From an uncultured bacterium (GTDB lineage Bacteria; Planctomycetota; Phycisphaerae; Phycisphaerales; SM1A02), in contig CAIKXA010000013.1 of NCBI GenBank assembly GCA_903831295.1, positions 62,001 to 126,000 on the forward strand: a DNA stretch of 64,000 nucleotides, given 5' to 3'. The notes beneath the pieces were generated by a model that saw nothing but the letters and a program-made list of their open reading frames with translations, was not told where the DNA came from and did no database searches. A program made the position numbers and the translations under genes. Positions within the stretch are counted from its first letter, which is position 1. Each line of letters opens with the position of its first letter. Below are positions 1-7,569 of this stretch, in pieces.

Positions 1-8
1 TCATTCCG

Positions 9-791
9 TTAAAGTTGCGAGCGAATTTCCCAAAGGTCGGGAAAGCTTGGCTGAAATAGAGTCGCGCGTAAATAGGCCACGCCTGAAGATCCGCCCGTTC
101 CAGTTTTTGTGCCAATGGTTCGCTCAACCATCTTCACATGTCGATAGCGCCACTCTTGAATTCCCTCGTCAAAGTCAACCAACATTTCGCACATTCCACG
201 AAGCGGACCGGGCTTGTGGTACACGCGCAGCAGCAGTTCTTGCAGTTCTGGATCTGAAATTGTCGCCGCGGTTGCCTCGCGTTGCAGCGCGGAAGTAGGC
301 ACATTTTCACCCATTTTTGCAAGACATTGAATGAAACCAGACCACAGTGTTGGAAGTTTGGCGTGTTCTTCCAGCGCCAGGCGCTCGGCGCTTGCCGCGG
401 GGTAGCGCTCAATTACTTTCAGATTTCTTTTGCCCAGAAAAAATTCAAACGCACGAAATTGCCAACTTTGAAATCCACTGGCGTTGGTGAGAAAATTTCG
501 AAACGCCAAAAACGAAACTGGCGTCATGGTTTCAAGCACATCGATTTGCGCCACCATGGTCTTGAGAATTTTCAACATGCGCGCCAATGTGGACGCGGCC
601 TCCTCCAAGCGACCTTGCGCCAGAAGTTCGCGCAGGTGTTGGCCTTCATGGAGTTGCTGCTTGAACCACAATTCATACACTTGGTGAATGATGATGAATA
701 AAGTTTCATCATGCTCCACCGGAGTGCCGACTGGTTGTTGCAGGGAAAGTAATTCTTGAACTTTTAGATATTGACCGTAGGTGATGTCCAC
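9..791 (-). CDS. kynA: Tryptophan 2,3-dioxygenase
   Basis: Haem enzyme that opens the indole ring of L-tryptophan to N-formylkynurenine, the first step of the kynurenine pathway, in the cytoplasm. Taking a GTG start at 791 gives 260 residues beginning at the family's usual N-terminus (DITYGQYLK). The distal-pocket segment HQVYELWFK holds His36, and RHVKMVERTIGTKTGTGGSSG-like sequence holds the likely proximal haem ligand His218 followed by the glycine/serine loop that contacts substrate. The reading frame stays open upstream to 941, but that part lies inside the crtN-like gene and is unlike the family. The start therefore overlaps the end of crtN by 28 bases, suggesting translational coupling. 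No other kynurenine gene is in the window. Family assignment is firm; the exact start is inferred. Confidence 0.93.
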   Translation of the reverse strand: MDITYGQYLKVQELLSLQQPVGTPVEHDETLFIIIHQVYELWFKQQLHEGQHLRELLAQGRLEEAASTLARMLKILKTMVAQIDVLETMTPVSFLAFRNFLTNASGFQSWQFRAFEFFLGKRNLKVIERYPAASAERLALEEHAKLPTLWSGFIQCLAKMGENVPTSALQREATAATISDPELQELLLRVYHKPGPLRGMCEMLVDFDEGIQEWRYRHVKMVERTIGTKTGTGGSSGVAYLRATLFQPSFPDLWEIRSQL

Positions 792-2377
792 GGTCGAAGC
801 ATACCGCTGTGGCGAGTTGATGGAGTGTCCAACGCGCAATTCAGGCCAAGCTCCGCGCACAGAAGCCGCGCGGTGATTTGGGATGAGAGAAAAATGACTG
901 GCAACCCTGAGCCTGGATGCGTTCCGCCTCCGACAAACCACGTGGATTCAACGCCGCGCATTTTGTGTTGCGGTCGCTTGTGCAGCATTTGTCCCAGCGT
1001 GTGCGCCAAATTGAACGTGGCGCCAAATTGAATTCCTTCGGCGGCCCAATCATTGGGGGTGATATGTTTCTCGGCGCGGATGCGGCCGCGGATATCGCCA
1101 ACTCCAAACACAGTCTCAAGTTGGTCCAGCGTTCTCTCGCGCAAGATTGCGCTACTCGGATTCCAGTCCACGTGATTCACGCCTGGTTGCGTGTTGGGAG
1201 TGGGCACCAAAATGTACAGCGCGCTGTGTCCGCTAGGCGCCATCGAAGCGTCAAGGCGCGATGGATTGCAGACATACATCGACGGATCCTCGCTCAACAC
1301 GCCATTGGTGGAAATGTCGCGCAAATTTTGCTCATACTGTCGGCTGGCGTAAATGGTGTGGTGGGGAAGTTCAATCTCGCCGTCCACTCCCAGATACATC
1401 ATGAAGGTGGAGCAGGAATATTTTTTGCGGTCGATATTTTGGTCGCTCCAAGCGCCGCGCAACGGTTCAGGAATCATGCGTTTCATAGCGGAGGCGGCGT
1501 CTGCGTTGATGACCACGTGCTTGTGTCGATGCAGGTCGCCATTCACGCGCACGCCCACGGCTTGACGGCCTTCAAATTCTAATGTGTCCACGGGTGAATT
1601 GAAATGAAATCGCACACCAAGTTCCTGCGCCATCTCGCGCATGGCGTTCATAATGGCGTTGCATCCGCCGCGTGGATGCCAAATTCCATATTCATATTCA
1701 ATGAAGGGGAGAATGCTGAACAGTTCAGGGCACTCGAATGGGCTCATGCCCAAATATTTGCTTTGAAATGAAAGCGCCAGGCGAATGTGCGGATTATGGA
1801 AATAGCCGCGCAAGTGGTCGTACAAACTTTGCCAGGGTCGAAGTTGCGTTCCAGCGCGCATGTTGTCCACGGTGCACAAATCCAACACACTGCGAATGGG
1901 ATTGCGCAGCAATGGAGTCATGGCTTGGAGTTTGCGGCGGTTGTCACTGATAAACTTTAGAAACGCGGGTCCATCATGAGGTTCAATGGCGCTCAGGCGT
2001 TGCTCCATCAAGCGCAAATCTTGCGTGGTGTCGAGCGTGATTGGCGCTTGATCCGGCCTTCCAAGAAGCAACCGATACATCGGATCAAGCCGCTGAAGTT
2101 CTACGCGCTCAGAAAGTTTGCCGCCCGCTGACGCCAAGATTTCATCGAGCACATAGGGCATCATGAAAAAAGTTGGTCCGACATCAAAGTGGTATTGACC
2201 TTCATCGCCGTCAAGCGTGAGCCGACGCGAGCGACCTCCAACAGCGGGTTGCGCCTCGTAGATATCAACGCTTGCGCCGCTTGCGGCAAGCACAAGAGCT
2301 GCGGCCAATCCGCCTGGACCAGCGCCAATAATTGCGACATCGGACACATGCTGTAAGTGAGGTTGGGACGAGATCAT
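764..2377 (-). CDS. crtN: CrtN-like C30 carotenoid desaturase
   Basis: FAD-dependent desaturase of the phytoene desaturase superfamily, 537 residues. It probably dehydrogenates 4,4'-diapophytoene or a related C30 polyene at the membrane. The N-terminal dinucleotide fold reads IGAGPGGLAAA (residues 17-27), followed by an acidic strand end and VGGRSRR. The C-terminal FAD motif is WFVGGGTHPGSGLP. Internal segments such as KYSCSTFMMYLGVD and YILVPTPNTQPG resemble staphylococcal CrtN more than CrtP. It is transcribed divergently from the aldH-crtP-acyltransferase-glycosyltransferase run, 117 bases away, and overlaps kynA downstream. Desaturase versus oxygenase cannot be settled from sequence alone, since the two subfamilies are close, but the CrtN resemblance and the presence of a separate CrtP-like gene favour desaturase. 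Confidence 0.85.
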   Translation of the reverse strand: MISSQPHLQHVSDVAIIGAGPGGLAAALVLAASGASVDIYEAQPAVGGRSRRLTLDGDEGQYHFDVGPTFFMMPYVLDEILASAGGKLSERVELQRLDPMYRLLLGRPDQAPITLDTTQDLRLMEQRLSAIEPHDGPAFLKFISDNRRKLQAMTPLLRNPIRSVLDLCTVDNMRAGTQLRPWQSLYDHLRGYFHNPHIRLALSFQSKYLGMSPFECPELFSILPFIEYEYGIWHPRGGCNAIMNAMREMAQELGVRFHFNSPVDTLEFEGRQAVGVRVNGDLHRHKHVVINADAASAMKRMIPEPLRGAWSDQNIDRKKYSCSTFMMYLGVDGEIELPHHTIYASRQYEQNLRDISTNGVLSEDPSMYVCNPSRLDASMAPSGHSALYILVPTPNTQPGVNHVDWNPSSAILRERTLDQLETVFGVGDIRGRIRAEKHITPNDWAAEGIQFGATFNLAHTLGQMLHKRPQHKMRGVESTWFVGGGTHPGSGLPVIFLSSQITARLLCAELGLNCALDTPSTRHSGMLRPWTSPTVNI

Positions 2378-2494
2378 GTGGGTTTGATTTATGCGTACTT
2401 TGAAGTGGATTTCAGACGGATATGTGAAATAGAATATTATGCATCCATGAACTCGTCGTGGGCGAACAGCGGTTTAGGTTAAACTGAAACTCTC
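2378..2494. promoter_or_regulatory. Divergent intergenic region between crtN and aldH
   Basis: These 117 bases separate two divergent carotenoid genes and must hold both promoters. The stretch around 2420-2450 is AT-rich (TAGAATATTATG), but I could not find a convincing -35/-10 pair on either strand, nor a clear operator. The entry marks location only. Confidence 0.4.
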
Positions 2495-3955
2495 ATGGCT
2501 ACTTTGCAGTCTAGACATCCAAGTGCGAATTTTCTTGGGAATGCGCGCCAAGCCTGGCTGCGCAAGTTCGAGTCAGCCGTTGCATTTCATGCCATGGAAA
2601 TCGCGCAACAAATTTCCGATGAAATTGGCAAACCCATAGAAGAGGCGTATGTCAGCGAGTTGCTGCCAGTGATCGCGGCGATCCGTTGGCACAGAAAGCG
2701 CGCACGCGCCATTTTAAAAACGCGGCGCATGGGCGGCAAGCCTTGGTGGATGATGGGTCGATCGTTGCGCGTGAGCAGGGTGCCACTGGGACGCGTGCTG
2801 ATCATTGCCACATGGAATTACCCGGTGGGGCTTCTTGGAATTCAATTGTTGCAAGCCATTGTCGCGGGCAACACCGTGGTGGTGAAGCCGTCAGAGCGAA
2901 GTCCGCGCAGTCAAGCGCTGTTGCTCGACATTGCGCAGGCGTGCGGTTTGCCAGATGGCGTGTTGCAAGTGATTGGCTGTTCGCCGCAAGCGGGTCGTGA
3001 CGCGCTCGAGGCGGGTGGATTTGATCATGTGATATTCACTGGTGGAACCTCCACAGGTCGGGCCGTGGCCGCGCACTGCGCCGAGACGTTGACTTCTTCA
3101 ACATTGGAACTGAGTGGGCAAGATTCCGCGTTTGTGCTTGCCGACGCCAACATGAACAAAGCGGCCAAATCTATTTGGATGGCGTGCACCATGAACGCGG
3201 GGCAAACGTGCATGGCTCCGCGGCGCGTGTTTGTGTTGCGAAGTGGCTACCGTAAATTCCTTGAGGCGCTAGCCCCGCATGCGGCGGGCGCGCGGCCAGT
3301 GCAATTGATCGACCACACTGCGGCACTGCGTTGTGAGGAACTTGCCCGCCAAGCCGTGGCCAATGGCGCGCGCAGTCTTTCCGGCGTGATGGATGGCGCG
3401 CGCGCGGGTTGGTTGCGGCCGCTTGCGATTGTGGATTGTCCAGCACGCGCCGCCTTGTTTGAGGGAAATTATTTTGGTCCAGTGCTGGCCGTTGTGCCCG
3501 TGGATCATTTTGAACAGGCGCTTGAATTGCATGGCCAAGGCGCGCACAATTTGGCGGCAAGTATTTTCACCGGCGACACGCGCCGCATTGTGAATGACGA
3601 TGAATTGAAATTGCGTCTGGGTGTGAGCGTGATCACGTTGAACGACTGCGTGTTGCCAACAGGACATCCGGCGCTTGCCATTTCTGGGTTTGGTCAAAGC
3701 GGTTGGGGCGCAAGCCGAGGCGTGGAGGGCTTGACGCATCTCACGCGCGCCGTCGCCACCACCACTACGGCGCGGTGGCTTCCAGTGGCGGACATGCCAA
3801 GCGCGGACGTGTTGCGGGGGCTTTGCAAGGTCATCAAATGGATGAGTGGCGCCAAGCCCGTGGCGTGGAAAAAAAATTCCGGTGTGCTGATCAATCAACA
3901 GGTGTTGAAGCCGCATGACAATTCGGAGCCATCCACAAAGGTGTATTCCAAATGA
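2495..3955 (+). CDS. aldH: Aldehyde dehydrogenase, probable carotenoid aldehyde oxidation
   Basis: NAD(P)-dependent aldehyde dehydrogenase family protein of 486 residues. The catalytic cysteine lies in NAGQTCMAPRR (Cys239) and the general base in LELSGQDS (Glu205), with the family's 34-residue spacing. The cofactor region shows TWNYPVG, KPSERSP and FTGGTSTGRAV. Its stop overlaps the crtP start (ATGA, 3952-3955), so the two are translationally coupled. In staphylococcal-type C30 pathways an aldehyde dehydrogenase converts the terminal carotenal to the carboxylic acid before glycosylation, and the neighbours make that the most likely job here. The substrate is inferred from context, as the family itself is broad. 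Confidence 0.85.
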   Translation: MATLQSRHPSANFLGNARQAWLRKFESAVAFHAMEIAQQISDEIGKPIEEAYVSELLPVIAAIRWHRKRARAILKTRRMGGKPWWMMGRSLRVSRVPLGRVLIIATWNYPVGLLGIQLLQAIVAGNTVVVKPSERSPRSQALLLDIAQACGLPDGVLQVIGCSPQAGRDALEAGGFDHVIFTGGTSTGRAVAAHCAETLTSSTLELSGQDSAFVLADANMNKAAKSIWMACTMNAGQTCMAPRRVFVLRSGYRKFLEALAPHAAGARPVQLIDHTAALRCEELARQAVANGARSLSGVMDGARAGWLRPLAIVDCPARAALFEGNYFGPVLAVVPVDHFEQALELHGQGAHNLAASIFTGDTRRIVNDDELKLRLGVSVITLNDCVLPTGHPALAISGFGQSGWGASRGVEGLTHLTRAVATTTTARWLPVADMPSADVLRGLCKVIKWMSGAKPVAWKKNSGVLINQQVLKPHDNSEPSTKVYSK

Positions 3956-5550
3956 TAAAAAACGCATCCAAACCAACGGCCATTATTATTGGTGGCGGAC
4001 TTGCGGGACTTGCCTCCGCTGTGGAGTTAACCACCGCTGGCTTCGCCGTGACGGTGGTTGAAAAGAACGCGCACATGGGTGGCAAAATGAATGTGCTTGA
4101 TGAGCAGGGTTTCAAGTTTGACATGGGACCAACAATTCTCACCATGCCAGATGTGGTGCGCGGAATTATTCTGCGCAGCGGTCGGCGCGTGCAGGATTAT
4201 TTGCAACTGGTGCGCCTGGATCCGCAGTGGCGATGTTTCTACGAGGACGGAACGCAAATTGATTTGCTTTCAGATGTGGCGGCCATGAAGAGCGCCATGA
4301 ATAGGCAATTTCCTGGAGCGGCTGTGGGCGAAGGTTGGGAAAAGTTTGTGGCGTGGAGCCGCCGCATGTACAGCCTGAGCGAGAAGGTTTTCTTTTACAA
4401 GGACCTCGAAGGCATTTCAGATTTAATCCGCAAGCCGCCGCCGCGTGGTGGGGGCTTGATGGGCGACGTATTGGCCATGCGTATGCACAGCACCGTGGCG
4501 GCGACGGCGCATCGATGGATTCATGAGCCGCATTTGCGCCAACTCAGCGAGCACTTTCTGCAATATGTGGGCTCGAGTCCATTTCTTGCCCCGGCCATTC
4601 TTGGCCTCATCGCGGCGGCGCAAGTGGATCACGGTTGTTGGTACAGCATGGGGGGCACGCGCCAAGTGGCGAAAAGTTTGGAGCGCATTTTGGGCGAGGA
4701 GAACGCCACCCTACTCAATGGCGTGGGCGTGAAAAAAATTCTGGAGCAGGGCGGTCAAGCCACTGGTGTTGCGCTGGACGATGGCCGCGAATTGTTGGCC
4801 GATGTGGTGGTGAGCAACTGCGATGTGCAGCGCACCTACCGCGATCTTGTGTCGTCGCCACGCGGCGCGCGCGAGCAGAAGCGCATCGCCAAAAAATATA
4901 CGCCTGCGTGCAGTGGCGTTGTGTTGTATCTGGGATTGAACCGCCAATACGACCACATGTTGCATCACAACTTCATGTTCAGCGGCGACTCCACCCAGGA
5001 GTTTGATGATATTTACGCCAAGGGAATTCCCGCGCGCGATCCATCGTTGTATGTGTGCGTTCCAAGCCGCAGCGACGCCAATCAAGCGCCCGCGGGTTGC
5101 GAGTCGCTTTATATTTTGGTGCACACGCCGTATCAGCGCGAGCACCAAGTATGGGATGGCCCCGGCGGATTATTGCAGAGCTATCGCCCTGTGATTCTTG
5201 AGAAACTGAAGCGCTTTGGATTGCGGGACATTGAGAGTCACATTGTGGTTGAGAAAAATCTCACGCCAAGTTTAATTGACCGCATGTACAACGCGCAGGG
5301 CGGCGCCATTTATGGATTGGCCAGCCACGGCCGCTTGCATGGCGGCTTCAAGCCGCGCAACCGAAGCCGCGTGTTGCGCAATTTATATATGGCAGGTGGA
5401 AGCACCAATCCTGGACCTGGCGTTCCTATGGTTCTTATGAGCGGCGTGACCGCCGCGCGCGCGGTGTGCGAGGATTGTGGCATGACAATTCCATCCATGC
5501 CAACCACCACGCCATCATCAACTTCAGCGCAAGAAATGGCCACCGCGTAG
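3952..5550 (+). CDS. crtP: CrtP-like C30 carotenoid terminal oxygenase
   Basis: FAD-dependent member of the phytoene desaturase superfamily, 532 residues, resembling staphylococcal CrtP (diaponeurosporene/diapolycopene oxygenase), which oxidises a terminal methyl group to the aldehyde. Supporting segments are IIGGGLAGLASA near the N-terminus, GGKMNVLDEQGFKFDMGP, PQWRCFYEDGTQIDL, LQYVGSSPFLAP, WYSMGGTRQVAKSLE and the C-terminal FAD motif YMAGGSTNPGPGVPMVLMSG. It overlaps aldH upstream (ATGA) and the acyltransferase downstream (TAGTG, one shared base). With crtN across the divergent gap it forms the desaturase/oxygenase pair of a C30 route. The last 25 residues or so are Thr/Ser rich and add nothing recognisable. 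Confidence 0.85.
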   Translation: MIKNASKPTAIIIGGGLAGLASAVELTTAGFAVTVVEKNAHMGGKMNVLDEQGFKFDMGPTILTMPDVVRGIILRSGRRVQDYLQLVRLDPQWRCFYEDGTQIDLLSDVAAMKSAMNRQFPGAAVGEGWEKFVAWSRRMYSLSEKVFFYKDLEGISDLIRKPPPRGGGLMGDVLAMRMHSTVAATAHRWIHEPHLRQLSEHFLQYVGSSPFLAPAILGLIAAAQVDHGCWYSMGGTRQVAKSLERILGEENATLLNGVGVKKILEQGGQATGVALDDGRELLADVVVSNCDVQRTYRDLVSSPRGAREQKRIAKKYTPACSGVVLYLGLNRQYDHMLHHNFMFSGDSTQEFDDIYAKGIPARDPSLYVCVPSRSDANQAPAGCESLYILVHTPYQREHQVWDGPGGLLQSYRPVILEKLKRFGLRDIESHIVVEKNLTPSLIDRMYNAQGGAIYGLASHGRLHGGFKPRNRSRVLRNLYMAGGSTNPGPGVPMVLMSGVTAARAVCEDCGMTIPSMPTTTPSSTSAQEMATA

Positions 5551-6353
5551 TGAGTAGCGACATTCTTGCGGATGCCTGGAACGAGCGCTACGCCAACATG
5601 GTGTGTTGGTACGCCAAGCGCTTGATTGAAAAAAAATTCTACGCGGTTCGGTTGCTCGCTGGAAATCGTCCGGCATTTGATGCGCTATCGCGTGATGAAA
5701 ACGCCAGCATGTTGATCATGAATCATTGCAGTTGGTGGGACCCAATGGTCATGTTGGCGCTGCGACATTTATATTTTAAGAACCGCGCCAACATCACGCC
5801 CATGGATCGCAGGCAACTGGAGCGCTTTGCATTTTTGCGCAAGTGTGGACTATTTGGAATTGATCCCGACCGCGCCGAGTCACTGACGCAGATGACGGAG
5901 TATGTGCAACAACGCTTGGGCGAGTTGCAGAGGCCCACCATTTCACTCACTCCACAAGGAAGATTTGTGGATGTGCGCAATGAAGTTCGTCCGCGGCCGG
6001 GCGCCTCGGCCATCTTGGCTAAAAATCCCAACATGCGCGTGTGGAGAATTTCATGTGAGTATGGTTTTTGGCAGGATCAACGCCCTGAAATATTTTTAAG
6101 CGTGGCCGAAATTGCGCCGCCTCAAACACCCTCCACCGCAAGTTGGCAACGGCAACTTGGCGAGGTCATGGAGTCGCATCAGCGGCTTCTTGCGGAGGCG
6201 GTGAAATCGCGCCAGCCCGAATTATTTGAAGCCATTCTTGGCGACCGCGGAAATAAAATCCATCCCTTGTATGACTTGTGGCTGAAGGCGCGCGGTAAAA
6301 ATCCTGGCATTGATATCAAGCATCGGCTTGCACCAGCCAATCAACGGCGCTAA
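5550..6353 (+). CDS. PlsC-type acyltransferase in carotenoid cluster
   Basis: Membrane-associated acyltransferase of the glycerolphosphate acyltransferase (PlsC) superfamily, 267 residues from a GTG start at 5550 that shares its first base with the crtP stop codon (TAGTG). The frame is open 84 bases further up, inside crtP, and that extension is unlike the family. The HX4D motif is NHCSWWDP (His59, Asp64), and LTPQGRFVD fits the acyl-acceptor binding block III. In staphyloxanthin synthesis an acyltransferase (CrtO) esterifies the sugar; this protein belongs to a different acyltransferase family but sits where that activity would be needed. A general phospholipid role cannot be excluded. Confidence 0.78.
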   Translation: MSSDILADAWNERYANMVCWYAKRLIEKKFYAVRLLAGNRPAFDALSRDENASMLIMNHCSWWDPMVMLALRHLYFKNRANITPMDRRQLERFAFLRKCGLFGIDPDRAESLTQMTEYVQQRLGELQRPTISLTPQGRFVDVRNEVRPRPGASAILAKNPNMRVWRISCEYGFWQDQRPEIFLSVAEIAPPQTPSTASWQRQLGEVMESHQRLLAEAVKSRQPELFEAILGDRGNKIHPLYDLWLKARGKNPGIDIKHRLAPANQRR

Positions 6354-6381
6354 AAACACAACATGAAATGGCGCGTTCAAT

Positions 6382-7569
6382 ATGCTGCTTGAAGCTCTGG
6401 CCATTGGATCGCTCTCCTGCGCCGCGTTGCCGCTGGGCATGACGTGTGTGAACTTGACGTTGTTCAAAGCGCCAAAGTGTGGCGCCAAATTTCTGTCTGA
6501 CAATCAAACAAAAAACAAGAATGGCAACTCGATACAAAACGTGCCACGCAACGGCGCGCAAGTATCAGTATGCGTTCCAGCGCGCAACGAGGCCTCCAAC
6601 ATTCAAGCGTGCGTGCAAAGCATTCTTGCCAGCGAACATGTCGCCGTTGAAGTGCTGGTGTACGACGACCAAAGTCAAGATGAAACTCCCGTGATCATCG
6701 CCGACATGTGTCAGCGCGACGCGCGATGCAGAAGCGTTCCCACTGCGCCAATGGAAGCGGGTTGGAATGGAAAGCAGTGGGGTTGCGAGCAAATGGGCCA
6801 AGCATCCAGCGCTCAGTGGTTGTTGTTCACCGACGCGGATGTGCGATTTGCTCCCCACGCCGTGGAGCTTGGTTTGCAATTTGCACAGGACAGCGACAGT
6901 GATTTAGTCAGCACATTTCCGCGGCAAATTTGCGGTTCCGTGGGCGAGGCTATGGTGGTGCCGCTGATTCATTTCATGTTGCTGGGCTATTTACCCATGG
7001 CATTGATGCGAAGCGACGCTCGTCAAAGTTTGGGCGCGGGCTGCGGACAATATTTGCTGGTCAAGCGTGACTCATGGTTGCGCGCCGGTGGCCACCACGC
7101 ATTCAAGAACAGCATGCATGACGGTATTCAATTACCGCGCGCCGTTCGAGCCGTTGGCGGACGCACTGATTTGTTTGACGCCACGGACTTTCTCAGTGTT
7201 CGCATGTACAAGGGATTTGACGCGACATGGAAAGGCTTCGCCAAGAACGCATTTGAAGGCTTGGGTTCCATGACCACACTGCTTGTGTTCACAACACTGC
7301 ATGTGTTGGGTCATGTTGTTCCCGCTGCTCTGCTTGTGGCGTGGCTCTGTGGAATGCAATTGCCGTCGATTGCCTTGGGTTGCTTGGTGGCGGCGCTGCT
7401 CGCCGGCATTCTCACGCGCGCTCTGCTTGCGATTCGATTTCATCAGCCGAAGATTGGTGTGGCGCTACATCCAGCAACCATGTTGTTGATGACCGTGATT
7501 CAATGGCGAAGTTGGTGGCTTGCCCGAACAGGTCGGCGCGCTTGGCGCGGGCGTGTTTCAAGCGTGTGA
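6382..7569 (+). CDS. crtQ: Family 2 glycosyltransferase, CrtQ-like
   Basis: Membrane-bound GT-A glycosyltransferase, 395 residues. An N-terminal hydrophobic segment (about residues 1-28) precedes the nucleotide-sugar domain: VPARNEASNIQ, VYDDQSQDET, and the metal-binding FTDADVRF. After MHDGIQLPRAVR come three or four hydrophobic segments at the C-terminus (about 285-385). This layout matches diaponeurosporenoate glycosyltransferases, which attach a sugar to the carotenoid carboxyl group. Position at the end of the carotenoid run, 28 bases after the acyltransferase, supports that role; lipid glycosylation is the alternative. Its 3' end overlaps the convergent ABC exporter gene by 12 bases. 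Confidence 0.8.
   Translation: MLLEALAIGSLSCAALPLGMTCVNLTLFKAPKCGAKFLSDNQTKNKNGNSIQNVPRNGAQVSVCVPARNEASNIQACVQSILASEHVAVEVLVYDDQSQDETPVIIADMCQRDARCRSVPTAPMEAGWNGKQWGCEQMGQASSAQWLLFTDADVRFAPHAVELGLQFAQDSDSDLVSTFPRQICGSVGEAMVVPLIHFMLLGYLPMALMRSDARQSLGAGCGQYLLVKRDSWLRAGGHHAFKNSMHDGIQLPRAVRAVGGRTDLFDATDFLSVRMYKGFDATWKGFAKNAFEGLGSMTTLLVFTTLHVLGHVVPAALLVAWLCGMQLPSIALGCLVAALLAGILTRALLAIRFHQPKIGVALHPATMLLMTVIQWRSWWLARTGRRAWRGRVSSV

Noticed and set aside
917..1582. 221-codon open frame on the plus strand
   Set aside because: It is antisense to crtN and follows that gene's codon pattern; no recognisable protein features.
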